Below are positions 28,363 to 37,286 of a DNA stretch of 64,000 nucleotides, in pieces. The stretch's first letter is position 1, and every line of letters begins with the position of its first letter. The position numbers and the translations under genes are program-made. The notes under the pieces were generated by a model that had not been told where the DNA came from, made no database searches, and saw only the letters and a program-made list of their open reading frames with translations. This DNA is from Marinospirillum sp. (GTDB lineage Bacteria; Pseudomonadota; Gammaproteobacteria; Pseudomonadales; Halomonadaceae), in the NCBI RefSeq assembly GCF_014859565.1, contig NZ_JACUUA010000003.1:1-64000 (forward strand), in the 5' to 3' direction.

Positions 28363-30336
28363 TTACTCCGTTTTCACGCCCTGAGCGGGTGGAAGAGATG
28401 CTACACGGGCGCGATAACGGCGATCACTGATGGCCAGAAAACCACCCAGAGCCGCTATAAAAGCACCCAGCCATAACCAGCGCACATAGGGTTTGTAATG
28501 AATACGCATGGCCCAGGCATCTTCTGCCAGCTCATCACCCATTGCCACATACACATCTTTCAACAGCCCCCAGTCAATCGCTACCTGAGTCATGGGCATA
28601 CCCCGTACAGGATAAAGGCGCTTTTCCGGTGTCAGAGTGCTCAGCAGGCGTCCCTGACTGTTACGCACTTCAACAATGGCACGGTCAGCAATAAAATTGG
28701 GGCCTTCACGATGCGTTAGTTCGGTCATGGTGAAATGATAATCCTTGACCACCACTGTCTCACCCAGCGCCATACGCACATCCCGCTCTTCACCGTAGTT
28801 GGACACCATAGTGACACCCAGCACAATTAGAGCAGCACCGATGTGCCCCCAGAACATACCCCAGCGGCTGCGGGTGATGCCTTTCCAGCCATTTCTGCCG
28901 CGTGAAGCTTCCCATAAATCTCGAAGACTGGTGGTGACGACCCACAGGAACAAGGTCAGACCCAGTGCAACCAGCAGTCGCCATTCACCATCATACAGCC
29001 AGGGCAGCAGCACAAAACCCAGCACCAATGCAATAGCACCAGCCAACCAGACTTTTTTCTTCAGCTTTTGCCACTGCATGGCTTTCCAGTCTGTCATCGG
29101 CCCCAGACCCATAAACACACCCAGCAGCAGCATCTGTGGCACAAACAGGGCATTAAAATAAGGAGGACCTACCGATATTTTGCCTTTGCCCAATGCATCC
29201 AGCAGTAGTGGGTAGAGGGTACCCAGCAGCACCGTAATACAAGCCACCACCAGCAGAATATTATTAGCCAGCAGGAAAACGTCTTTTGATAACAGTGAAT
29301 AACTGACTCGCGCCTTGAGGTTGGGAACCCGCAGAGCATAAACCAGCAGCGAAATGCCGACTGTAACAGCCAGCAGCACCAGCAGGAAAAAACCACGATC
29401 AGGATCATTGGCAAAAGCGTGAACAGAATTAAGCACACCGGAGCGAACCAGGAAAAACCCGACCAGACTGAGTGAGAAGGTGGTGATTGCCAGCAGTAAT
29501 GTCCAGCTTTTAAACACCCCGCGTTTTTCAGTCACTGCCAGTGAGTGCATCAGGGCAGTACCGGTCAGCCAGGGCATGAAGGAAGCATTTTCCACCGGAT
29601 CCCAGAACCACCAGCCGCCCCAGCCCAGTTCGTAATAAGCCCACCAGGAACCCAGTGCAATACCGGCAGTAAGAAACGCCCAGGCCGAGGTCGTCCAGGG
29701 ACGGCTCCAGCGCGCCCAGGCTGAATCCAACTGGCCGGTCCAGAGTGAAGCCAGCGCAAAAGCAAAGGTGACCGCAAAACCAACATATCCCATATACAAC
29801 AAGGGCGGATGGAATATCAGTCCGGGATCTTGCAGCATTGGATTCAGGTCTGCACCATCCATCGGAATACGTGGCAGAAAACGGTCAAACGGATTGGAAG
29901 TCAGGATCACAAACAACATCATGCCGATACTGATAAAACCCAGTACCGACAATACCCGCGACAACATCTCAACGGGTAGACCGCGACTCAGAGATACAGC
30001 AAAACTCCAGCCAGCCAGAATCCACAACCACAGCAACAGCGAGCCTTCGTGGGCACCCCAGACGGCACTGAATTTATAGTACCAGGGCAGTGCAGAGTTG
30101 GAGTTGTTGGCAACATAGATAACACTGAAATCATCCAGCAGAAAACTGGCGGTCAGGAAGGCAAAGCTGATAGTCAGCAAGGCAAACTGTGCCCAAACTG
30201 CCGGCTGGGCATAAGCCAGCCAGAGAGGCTGGCGGGTGAAGCTGCCAATCATAGGCAGCAAAGCCTGCACACAGGCCATTGCCAGTGCAAGAATCAGCGC
30301 AAACTGCCCCAGCTCTGGCAGAAAAAGAACATCCAT
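28363..30336 (-). CDS. ccmF: Haem lyase subunit CcmF
   Basis: A 657-residue polytopic membrane protein with about 15 helices. The WWD haem-handling domain reads WGGWWFWDPVENASFMPWL, and WGAHEGSLLLW precedes it. A large periplasmic domain near residues 530-610 and a final helix at about 620-640 complete the family pattern. CcmF with CcmH and CcmI transfers haem from holo-CcmE to apocytochrome c. It lies 34 bases downstream of ccmE. Length is normal. Confidence 0.98.
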   Translation of the reverse strand: MDVLFLPELGQFALILALAMACVQALLPMIGSFTRQPLWLAYAQPAVWAQFALLTISFAFLTASFLLDDFSVIYVANNSNSALPWYYKFSAVWGAHEGSLLLWLWILAGWSFAVSLSRGLPVEMLSRVLSVLGFISIGMMLFVILTSNPFDRFLPRIPMDGADLNPMLQDPGLIFHPPLLYMGYVGFAVTFAFALASLWTGQLDSAWARWSRPWTTSAWAFLTAGIALGSWWAYYELGWGGWWFWDPVENASFMPWLTGTALMHSLAVTEKRGVFKSWTLLLAITTFSLSLVGFFLVRSGVLNSVHAFANDPDRGFFLLVLLAVTVGISLLVYALRVPNLKARVSYSLLSKDVFLLANNILLVVACITVLLGTLYPLLLDALGKGKISVGPPYFNALFVPQMLLLGVFMGLGPMTDWKAMQWQKLKKKVWLAGAIALVLGFVLLPWLYDGEWRLLVALGLTLFLWVVTTSLRDLWEASRGRNGWKGITRSRWGMFWGHIGAALIVLGVTMVSNYGEERDVRMALGETVVVKDYHFTMTELTHREGPNFIADRAIVEVRNSQGRLLSTLTPEKRLYPVRGMPMTQVAIDWGLLKDVYVAMGDELAEDAWAMRIHYKPYVRWLWLGAFIAALGGFLAISDRRYRARVASLPPAQGVKTE

Positions 30337-30370
30337 TCAATACACCTTGTCAGGTCGGTGGGTCGAAAAA

Positions 30371-30847
30371 TCAGTATTGTTGTTCGGCAGCGGGTGGTGC
30401 AAAGGGTGAGTGATCCGGCATCTGACCAGCTGCTTTTAGGGCTTCAGCCACTTCGGGAGGCATATAGTTTTCATCGTGACGTGCCAGCACCTGACTGGCC
30501 ATCAGCTCACCCTGCTCATTAAGGCGACCAACAGCCACCACACCCTGTCCTTCGCGGAACAGATCCGGCAGGATCTTCTCAAAATTGATCCAGACCTCTT
30601 CGTTGTAATCCGTCACCGCAAAACGTACTTTCAGGCTGGAAGGATCACGCTGCACACTGCCTTCGACCACCATGCCACCCGCGCGGATCTCCCGATCCAG
30701 CGGCGCTTCACCCTGCACTATCTGAGTTGGAGCGTAAAACAGGTTGATGTTGGAGCTGAGTGCAAACAGCGTCAAACCCACGGCAATCGACACCGTGCCC
30801 AGCATCAAACCGATCAGCAACAGCTTTTGTTTACGTTTTGGTGTCAT
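30371..30847 (-). CDS. ccmE: Haem chaperone CcmE
   Basis: A 158-residue periplasmic haem chaperone with an N-terminal membrane anchor (about 8-29). The OB-fold domain ends with [13 protein letters not shown], where His124 forms the covalent bond to haem and Tyr128 is the axial ligand by family knowledge. CcmE receives haem from CcmC and hands it to CcmF. It lies between ccmD and ccmF. Confidence 0.98.
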   Translation of the reverse strand: MTPKRKQKLLLIGLMLGTVSIAVGLTLFALSSNINLFYAPTQIVQGEAPLDREIRAGGMVVEGSVQRDPSSLKVRFAVTDYNEEVWINFEKILPDLFREGQGVVAVGRLNEQGELMASQVLARHDENYMPPEVAEALKAAGQMPDHSPFAPPAAEQQY

Positions 30848-30879
30848 GCTTAAGTCACCCTTGATTACATTAAAAACGA

Positions 30880-31083
30880 TTATTCCGCAGTGGAGCTTTC
30901 TGCCTGATAAGCAGCTTGCTCCCGTCGCAATTGACGCAGCAACTGCGCTTTAGTGCGTTTAAGACCCCACCAGGGCAGCAGGATATTTAAAACCATCAGC
31001 AACAAACTGATGCCAAACGAGCTCCACACATATAACGCGTGGCCACCCATATGAAGGAAGTCAGACAAGTTGTCAAAATACAT
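30880..31083 (-). CDS. ccmD: Haem exporter accessory protein CcmD
   Basis: A 67-residue protein with one membrane helix (about 20-40) following [16 protein letters not shown], and a basic cytoplasmic helix containing [14 protein letters not shown]. Both are family features. CcmD helps release holo-CcmE from the CcmABC complex. It begins three bases after ccmC. Confidence 0.95.
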   Translation of the reverse strand: MYFDNLSDFLHMGGHALYVWSSFGISLLLMVLNILLPWWGLKRTKAQLLRQLRREQAAYQAESSTAE

Positions 31084-31086
31084 AGT

Positions 31087-31836
31087 TCACTTCCGTTGCA
31101 AAATTTCGCGAACCCAGCCAGCTTTGTATTCGCGCCGCAGGATTTCCGCTCTGGCACGCAACAATACTGACCAGCCCAGCAAGGCATAAAAACCCAGTAC
31201 CATAATCAACAACGGCACCCACATGGAGGCAGGCATGGCTGGTTTTTCTGTCAGGGTAAAGGTGGCGGGTTGATGCAGGGTATACCACCAATCCACCGAG
31301 TATTTAATGATAGGAATGTTGATCACGCCAACGATGGCCAGCAGTGCACAGGCTTTGGCAGCAACTTCCTGAGGTTTAACCGCTTCACGCAGTGCTATCA
31401 CCCCCAGATAAAGAAAAAACAGGATCAGCATGGCTGTCAGGCGAGCATCCCACATCCACCAGGTACCCCAGGTTGGCACTCCCCAGATGGCACCTGTGAC
31501 CAGCGCAATAAAGGTCATTGCGGCACCCACGGGAGCTAGCGCCTGTGCCACCACATCGGCCATTTTCATTTTCCACACCAGCAGCACCACACCAGCTACA
31601 GCCATCATTATGTAAACCGACTGCGCCAGAAAAGCGGCGGGCACATGGATGTAGATAATCCGAAAACTGTTACCCTGCTGATAATCCATCGGGGCATAGG
31701 CCAAACCCCAGACCAGTCCTACCGCCAGCAAAAGGACAGTGGATATTGCAAACCAGGGCAACCAGGTGCCGGTGATCTGATAAAACCATTTAGGCGAGCC
31801 AAGACGATGATAAAGCGTTTTCAGCCAGTTCCACAC
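31087..31836 (-). CDS. ccmC: Haem handling protein CcmC
   Basis: A 249-residue membrane protein with six helices and a periplasmic WWD domain, [17 protein letters not shown], used to load haem on CcmE. Conserved histidines lie in [10 protein letters not shown] and near the YTLHQPATF loop. It is the third gene of the ccm operon, 23 bases after ccmB. Confidence 0.98.
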   Translation of the reverse strand: MWNWLKTLYHRLGSPKWFYQITGTWLPWFAISTVLLLAVGLVWGLAYAPMDYQQGNSFRIIYIHVPAAFLAQSVYIMMAVAGVVLLVWKMKMADVVAQALAPVGAAMTFIALVTGAIWGVPTWGTWWMWDARLTAMLILFFLYLGVIALREAVKPQEVAAKACALLAIVGVINIPIIKYSVDWWYTLHQPATFTLTEKPAMPASMWVPLLIMVLGFYALLGWSVLLRARAEILRREYKAGWVREILQRK

Positions 31837-31859
31837 GTTCAGTTACCCTTTTGTTATTT

Positions 31860-32615
31860 TCATTCGCCGGAAACCGCAATCCGCAAGGCGGCTGCTATTG
31901 CCCAGGGCGCCAGTGCCAGCGCCAGCAGTGTTAATGCCGCCAGCAGGGCAAGGTGAGCGCCTGGTGGGTGACCACCAATCGCTGCCTGCATGGCTCCGGT
32001 GCCAAAAATCAGCACCGGGATATAAAAAGGCAGTACCAGCAGCGTCATTAATACCCCGGATTTGCCAACCCCAGTTGTCAGCGCAGCTCCTATGGCACCC
32101 ACCAGCGTGAGCGCCAGACTGCCCAGCAACAGCGATAACATCAATACACCCTGCCCTTGCCAGGGCAAATAAAGCATCACCCCCATAAAAGGCGACAACA
32201 GCACCAGTGGCAGGCTACTCAGTAACCAGTGCACTGCCAACTTGGCCAGTGCCAAAGGCGCGGCAGGATAACCACTGACCAGCATTTGTTCCAGCGATCC
32301 ATCCTGCAGATCCGGGCGAAACAAAGCATCCAGCGACATCAGCACAGCCAGTAATGCTGCCACCCAGAGCACTCCCGGTGCAACCGGCGCAAGGATTTCT
32401 TCGGTGGGAGAAATACCCAGTGGGAAAAGCACCACCACCAGTGCAAAAAACACCAGCGGATTAACCAGATCACCCCGCCGCCTAACTTGTAATCGCCATT
32501 CACGTTTTAAGGCTGCAGAAAAGACCACACCCAGCCCCGGCAAGTTCGTTTTTTTTGTCTGCAGGCGACAAAAAGCCGCAGCTTTTACTGTGCCAGTGAC
32601 AAGCAAATCAGTCAT
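31860..32615 (-). CDS. ccmB: CcmB, membrane subunit of the CcmAB ATPase
   Basis: A 251-residue membrane protein with six helices. The conserved core begins at residue 30 (VFSAALKREWRLQ) and has LVNPLVFFALVVVLFPLG and APGVLWVAALLA. The first 29 residues are an extra N-terminal piece beyond the usual family start of about 220 residues. This start is supported because its ATG overlaps the ccmA stop as ATGA, the typical coupled junction. A GTG near the family start also exists. CcmB with CcmA powers release of holo-CcmE from CcmC. Confidence 0.94.
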   Translation of the reverse strand: MTDLLVTGTVKAAAFCRLQTKKTNLPGLGVVFSAALKREWRLQVRRRGDLVNPLVFFALVVVLFPLGISPTEEILAPVAPGVLWVAALLAVLMSLDALFRPDLQDGSLEQMLVSGYPAAPLALAKLAVHWLLSSLPLVLLSPFMGVMLYLPWQGQGVLMLSLLLGSLALTLVGAIGAALTTGVGKSGVLMTLLVLPFYIPVLIFGTGAMQAAIGGHPPGAHLALLAALTLLALALAPWAIAAALRIAVSGE

Positions 32616-33262
32616 GAGTGTGCACCCAGGTGTACTTTTCTTAATCCGGGCAGGGTTTCCAGTGCGTGATGACTGGTCAGTATCACTGCTCCGCCTTGAT
32701 TGGCGTGAGATACCAGCAAGGATTCCATTGCGGTCACTCCATCTTTATCCAGCGCGGTAAAAGGTTCATCCAGCAACCACAGCGGACGTTGTGTGAACAA
32801 CAGGCGTGCCAGTGCTACACGTCTTTTCTGCCCTGCCGAGAGGTGCTGGCAAGGATGATCTTCATAACCCTGCAAACCAACCTGACGCAGCGCCTGCTCC
32901 AGCAGGGCTTCATCCTGCAGGCCTTCCAGAGCAGCAAACCAGCTCAGATTTTCCAGCGGAGTCAGGTCAGCTTTGATACCGGCCAGATGACCAATAAACA
33001 ACATCGACTGAAGAAATTCTTCCTGCTGATCCTGTATGGGTTTACCCTGCCAGTAGACCTCTCCTTCAGCATGGGGTAACAAACCCGCCAGCAGGCGCAT
33101 CAGGCTGGTTTTTCCCACGCCATTGGGGCCTTCCAGCTGCAGGATGTCACCGAGATGAACCTCAAAATTCAGGTGTGAAAAAAGCACTCGTTCATCTCGC
33201 TCACAACTGAGCTGATGCACAGCGAGCAGGGGCACTGAACTGGTGGGTTGCTGGATATTCAA
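32612..33262 (-). CDS. ccmA: CcmA, ATPase subunit
   Basis: A 216-residue ABC ATPase with Walker A GPNGVGKTS, signature LSAGQKRRVALARLL and Walker B LWLLDEPFTALD. It drives the CcmAB complex. The best start is TTG 33262, with AAGG eight bases upstream; the frame is also open from a GTG at 33304. It is the first gene of the ccm operon, divergent from the second fliK-like gene with about 110 bases between, which must hold promoters for both. Confidence 0.95.
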   Translation of the reverse strand: MNIQQPTSSVPLLAVHQLSCERDERVLFSHLNFEVHLGDILQLEGPNGVGKTSLMRLLAGLLPHAEGEVYWQGKPIQDQQEEFLQSMLFIGHLAGIKADLTPLENLSWFAALEGLQDEALLEQALRQVGLQGYEDHPCQHLSAGQKRRVALARLLFTQRPLWLLDEPFTALDKDGVTAMESLLVSHANQGGAVILTSHHALETLPGLRKVHLGAHS

Positions 33263-33374
33263 ACGAGGAACCTTACAAAATTGCGGTTCAAATAGGTGCC
33301 ACACTTTACTATGATCCCGCTTAAACCGCTACCCGACACGCGTGCCTAAGGCGGTCGCTTACAGGAGAGAAACC

Positions 33375-34976
33375 ATGCAGGGTATGCCACTGACCACTAC
33401 CAGCAGATCAGACAGCCTGCCAGCAGGCAGCCCTGTCAGTATGCGTGCAACACCGCTGGAAGGCCGACCACTTGCAAGTGGGCAGATCAGCAGTGGGCAG
33501 GTGATTTCCAGCCAACCAGCTGCACAGGGTGACGGCTACCGGGTGCAGGTACAGCTAACCAGTGGTGAACAACTGACACTGCGAACGGATCGCCCATTAG
33601 CGGAAGGACAACAATTACAGCTGCAAGGCCGCAATGATGGCCAGCTGCAGCTGCGCTTGCTACCCCCAACTCCTGCCACAGTTGCCAGTCGATTACTGGC
33701 TCAGCTTCCGGCACTGCAAATTCAGCTCAGCGGTACCAACAACTTGCAATTGCCGGTTGGCAGCGGTATTCGTGGTGAAGTCAGCAGCAGCCTGACACAA
33801 GGCGGCAGGCAACTGGTTTCCTTACAACTTTCCTCTGGGCAGACACTGCAGCTACCTTTGGATCGTCCGCTGGCTACCGGCCAGCAGATCCACCTGACCC
33901 GCACCGAAGCAGGCTTGGAGTTGCGGTTACTGACCCGTGAAATGGCACAGCAGCTGGATCAACTGCTGCCAGCCCAGAATCCCGGCAGCAATACGGCATC
34001 AAACCGTAACACACCACCACCTGCCAGTTTGCAGACTCTGCTGGAAATGGCCGGTGCACAACTCAGGCAAGCCCTGCCTCGTCAGGCACCCTTGTCACAA
34101 CCGCTGCAACAGCTGGCACAACTGGTCAGACAACTACCAACCACACCCGGTAATGAGACCCCACGCACGGCGGATCGCCCGGTAACCACAACCAACAGTA
34201 GCACCAGCCCACAAACCAGCAATCCGGTGAATACCCTCCGAGAGCATCTGGGTGGATTGTTACGGCTGATACCTCAGGGCAATCAACCCCCTACAGCCAA
34301 TGCCCTGCAGCAGTTTATTCCGTTCAGCGGATTGCTGCTGGAAGCCAATATCGCTAGAGGAGCTCAGACCTCTCCGACTGGTGGTGATCTTAAACTCTTA
34401 TTGCAGCAAGCCAGCGCTCTGATCCGGCAGGGTGCCTTGCAGGGACAGACCAGCACCCCCAGACAACAACAGGTAACCCAGCAGATAGCCCAACAGCTGC
34501 AGGCTGCTGAATCTCGTATTCAAGTTTTACAGCAAAGCAGCTTACAGGCTACCCAAGCCACTCATGAGCGGGGGCAGCCAGGCCAGATACTGCAGTTGGA
34601 TTTGCCTTATGCTATTCGTGGTGACTGGTTTCAGGCACAGCTGGAAATTCGCCGCTGGATTGATGAAAAGGATGCGGAGGCGGCATTGGAAGAGCTGGAG
34701 CGTCAGACACGCTGCTGGGAAGTACAGCTGAGTTTTGATTTACAGGATTGGGGTAAAATTCATACCCTGCTGCGTCTCAAGGGTGAGCAGCTGAAAGCGG
34801 ACATCTGGGTGGAATCAGAAACAGCCTTTGCACCGATCAGTCATCAGGCTGAATTATTGGAGGCACGATTACGCAGAGTGGGTGCAGAAGTTGAGCGGGT
34901 GGATTGTCATCTGGGCACACCTTCCAAACTGAAAAATAGCACAAACAACCAGCAAATCATTGATACACGGATATAA
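33375..34976 (+). CDS. Second FliK-like hook-length control protein
   Basis: A 533-residue protein starting at ATG 33375 with GGAGAG upstream. Residues 1-400 are Gln/Ser/Thr/Pro-rich with repeated beta-like units (for example QVQLTSGEQLTLRTDRPLAE and LQLSSGQTLQLPLDRPLATG, an internal duplication). The C-terminal 110 residues, from LQLDLPYAIRGDWFQAQLEI to LRRVGAEVERVDCHLG, match the FliK C-terminal (Flg_hook) domain. A separate fliK lies in the main flagellar operon. It is two bases from the FlhB-C-terminal-like gene, so they form a plus-strand pair between ccmA and the che operon. It may modulate the export-specificity switch (inference). Confidence 0.8.
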   Translation: MQGMPLTTTSRSDSLPAGSPVSMRATPLEGRPLASGQISSGQVISSQPAAQGDGYRVQVQLTSGEQLTLRTDRPLAEGQQLQLQGRNDGQLQLRLLPPTPATVASRLLAQLPALQIQLSGTNNLQLPVGSGIRGEVSSSLTQGGRQLVSLQLSSGQTLQLPLDRPLATGQQIHLTRTEAGLELRLLTREMAQQLDQLLPAQNPGSNTASNRNTPPPASLQTLLEMAGAQLRQALPRQAPLSQPLQQLAQLVRQLPTTPGNETPRTADRPVTTTNSSTSPQTSNPVNTLREHLGGLLRLIPQGNQPPTANALQQFIPFSGLLLEANIARGAQTSPTGGDLKLLLQQASALIRQGALQGQTSTPRQQQVTQQIAQQLQAAESRIQVLQQSSLQATQATHERGQPGQILQLDLPYAIRGDWFQAQLEIRRWIDEKDAEAALEELERQTRCWEVQLSFDLQDWGKIHTLLRLKGEQLKADIWVESETAFAPISHQAELLEARLRRVGAEVERVDCHLGTPSKLKNSTNNQQIIDTRI

Positions 34977-34978
34977 GC

Positions 34979-35281
34979 ATGCGACTGACACCCCAGGCAC
35001 CCCGTCGACCCAAACGCGCCATGGCGCTGCAATATGATGGGCTGGGTGCACCACGCCTGACAGCAAAAGGCTGTGCAGAAACAGCAGAAAGGATTATGGC
35101 AATTGCGGAAGAACACGGCATCCCGATTTATGAAGATCCGGGGTTAGCCGCTGCTCTGGCACATCTGGAGCTGGGCGAGGAAATTCCTGAATTATTGTAT
35201 CTGGCAATTGCGGAGGTACTGGCGTTTGTATACGGGCTGGACACACTCAAGCAGAAAACATCCAGACAGCCCGGGGTTTAA
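34979..35281 (+). CDS. Free FlhB C-terminal-domain protein (FlhX-like)
   Basis: A 100-residue soluble protein. Residues 12-88 align with the cytoplasmic domain of the FlhB in this window: ALQYDGLGAPRLTAKG matches ALKYDELGNGAPKVLAKG, HGIPIYEDPGLAAAL matches YEIPVLQLPPLTRAI, and LGEEIPELLYLAIAEVLAFVY matches IGDEIPHTLYMAVAQVLAYVF. The membrane part and the NPTH self-cleavage site are absent: the protein begins just downstream of where NPTH would be. It thus resembles the cleaved FlhB C-terminal fragment. Related proteins elsewhere (FlhX in Helicobacter) can replace that fragment. It overlaps the convergent DUF2802 gene by four bases. Confidence 0.85.
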   Translation: MRLTPQAPRRPKRAMALQYDGLGAPRLTAKGCAETAERIMAIAEEHGIPIYEDPGLAAALAHLELGEEIPELLYLAIAEVLAFVYGLDTLKQKTSRQPGV

Positions 35282-35724
35282 TTCATGCTGTAGTGCTCTT
35301 CCCTGATTGGCCTTTCTTTCTGGGCTTTTAATTCAGTGTGCACCAGTGTGATCAATTCAGCTTCAACCCTGGCAAGACCACAGTTCTCTATCAGGTCTTC
35401 AGCCGTGGCGCCCATTTCTACCAGACGCACCGCATAGGCATAAGGCAGGCTACCGGGGTCACGCTGTTCAAACTCCATTTGACGTTCCATGGTGGAGTTC
35501 AGTCGTTTTTCAACCTCCACCAGTCGCTGCCCAACACCAATGGAACCACTGCCCATGGCATGGGTTTCATTACGCAAAGCCTTGACCAGCAGGTAGGTTT
35601 CATTGCGTGCATCAGTCAGGCGCTCTTTCAGTTGTCGTATGTGTGAAAAACACACCAGTGACAACCCCAGACCCAGAGCAGCCAGCAATAAAGCAAACAA
35701 TTCAAACCAACCCGGTAAAGGCAT
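35278..35724 (-). CDS. DUF2802 protein of the chemotaxis operon
   Basis: A 148-residue protein with an N-terminal membrane helix (about 7-25, FELFALLLAALGLGLSLVCF), a coiled-coil (about 30-85) and a C-terminal domain with PYAYAVRLVEMGATAEDLIENCGLARVEAELI, a helix-turn-helix-like segment typical of DUF2802. The gene follows cheW in polar-flagellate gammaproteobacteria. Its function is unknown; the location suggests a role linked to the chemosensory array. It overlaps cheW by one base and is the last gene of the flagellar/che operon. Confidence 0.85.
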   Translation of the reverse strand: MPLPGWFELFALLLAALGLGLSLVCFSHIRQLKERLTDARNETYLLVKALRNETHAMGSGSIGVGQRLVEVEKRLNSTMERQMEFEQRDPGSLPYAYAVRLVEMGATAEDLIENCGLARVEAELITLVHTELKAQKERPIREEHYSMN

Positions 35725-36212
35725 CAGATGGCTGCCAGCTCAGACCACTCTTCTTCTGACATCAGCTTGTTCAGCTCGACCAGAATGAGCAGTTCATTGT
35801 TTTTGTTGCAGACACCCTGAATGAACTTGGCACTTTCTTCGTTACCAACATTCGGTGCAGTTTCAATTTCAGACTGCTTGAGGTAAACCACCTCGGCAAC
35901 AGAATCAACCATAATACCTACAACCTGCTGATCGGCTTCAATGATCATGATACGTGTAGCATCACTGACATCACTGGGCGGCAGGCCAAAACGCTGGCGG
36001 GTATCAATGACAGTGACCACATTACCGCGCAGGTTGATGATGCCCAGCACGTAATCTGGAGCACCGGGAACGGGTGCAATTTCTGTATAACGCAGAACTT
36101 CTTGAACCATCATGACATTAATGCCATAGGTTTCTTCAGCCAGACGGAAGGTCACATACTGGAGTACCGGATCAGAAGTGCTTTCAGTCTGAATTTTTTG
36201 TGGGCTAGACAT
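35724..36212 (-). CDS. cheW: Chemotaxis coupling protein CheW
   Basis: A 162-residue CheW made of two SH3-like beta-barrels: VLQYVTFRLAEETYGINVM, then EVLRYTEIAPVPGAPDYVLGIINLRGNVVTVIDTR (shown here only in parts) and a C-terminal VDSVAEVV region. It connects CheA to chemoreceptors. The start has a good AAGGA site. It is separated from parP by 117 bases in which I see no clear signal. Confidence 0.97.
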   Translation of the reverse strand: MSSPQKIQTESTSDPVLQYVTFRLAEETYGINVMMVQEVLRYTEIAPVPGAPDYVLGIINLRGNVVTVIDTRQRFGLPPSDVSDATRIMIIEADQQVVGIMVDSVAEVVYLKQSEIETAPNVGNEESAKFIQGVCNKNNELLILVELNKLMSEEEWSELAAI

Positions 36213-36329
36213 GGTTCAATCCTTTCGTTCAGAATTTGGGAAACACCCATGAGTTGTTATGCTAATACACCTCTGCAGGGAAGAACAGCACTCTTCACAC
36301 CCAGATTACTGCTCCACCTGCAAAAGCGG

Positions 36330-37286
36330 CTAATCATCCAAATCTTTTAAAGCACTCAGGTTGGCAGGCTCCATCTGGCCATGACCTTCCCGAAGCAGTC
36401 GATCAAATGCGGCTACATCAATCAGCGCACACATATGATCAATGACAGTTCCAGCCAGCCAGGGGCGTTTGCCCAGCGAAGTACGCCAGCGCACTTGATC
36501 CGGCTGCAGTGAAATGGAGCGATCCACAGCATTACACGACAAACCCCAGGCACTGTTGTGAATACGAATGATCAGTTTATACGGCTCAGGATTACTGGTA
36601 ATCAACGCTGGCGGCAACACCCACTGGGCCGTATCCACCATACAAACATTCATATTGTTTGAGCGCAACATGCCAATAAACCAGTCTGGCTGACCAAACA
36701 AGGGAGTGGGTTCTTTTTCAATCTTGATGATGCCACCCAACTCAACCAGTGGCACCGCAAGGGTTAAACCTTTCACCTTGAATAACAAACACTCAAAACG
36801 CTCCTGCGCCCAGACCGGACGACCATTTTTCCAACCCGGAGGTGATGGCGGTTGATCGGGAACCTGAGGAGTATCCGGAGTCACTACCGGTTGTGCAGCC
36901 TGAATTTCTGGTTTAGATTCAGCAACTACAGGCTCAGCAAGCACTTCTGCAGCAATCGGTTCAGGTTCTGCAATAATTGGCGCAACAACAGGCTCAGGTT
37001 CTGTTATGACCGGCTCCGGCAGAGGATCAGGTAGTTTCAGATCAGGTAAAATCACCTGAGGTGTTGTAACAACCTCCGCCATCACCGGACGTGCCGGCTC
37101 TGCAGCAGCCTGTCTGGCACGAACCATAGAATCACTGAGTTGACGTGCCTGCAGGGATTCTTCCCGCCGCGGGCTGCTCGGCTCAAGATAGTCATCAATC
37201 ACCTGGTCATCGTCAGATGGATCTTCACGCAGCAGTGCCTCAAGATACCCTTCAATCGCCTGCTGGGGTGTTTCATGCCAGCTCAT
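36330..37286 (-). CDS. parP: CheW-like array-tethering protein ParP
   Basis: A 318-residue protein. The N-terminal 35 residues have a conserved PQQAIEGYLEALL helix followed by an acidic stretch; residues about 45-150 are a Pro/Glu/Val-rich linker with repeated AEPEP units; the C-terminal part (about 165-300) is a CheW-like domain (LLFKVKGLTLAVPLVELGGI). In Vibrio the C-terminal AIF domain of ParP binds CheA and the receptor tip and, with ParC, holds arrays at the pole. It overlaps parC by one base and is followed by cheW, the Vibrio order. In Pseudomonas the equivalent is annotated as a CheW-like protein. Confidence 0.85.
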   Translation of the reverse strand: MSWHETPQQAIEGYLEALLREDPSDDDQVIDDYLEPSSPRREESLQARQLSDSMVRARQAAAEPARPVMAEVVTTPQVILPDLKLPDPLPEPVITEPEPVVAPIIAEPEPIAAEVLAEPVVAESKPEIQAAQPVVTPDTPQVPDQPPSPPGWKNGRPVWAQERFECLLFKVKGLTLAVPLVELGGIIKIEKEPTPLFGQPDWFIGMLRSNNMNVCMVDTAQWVLPPALITSNPEPYKLIIRIHNSAWGLSCNAVDRSISLQPDQVRWRTSLGKRPWLAGTVIDHMCALIDVAAFDRLLREGHGQMEPANLSALKDLDD

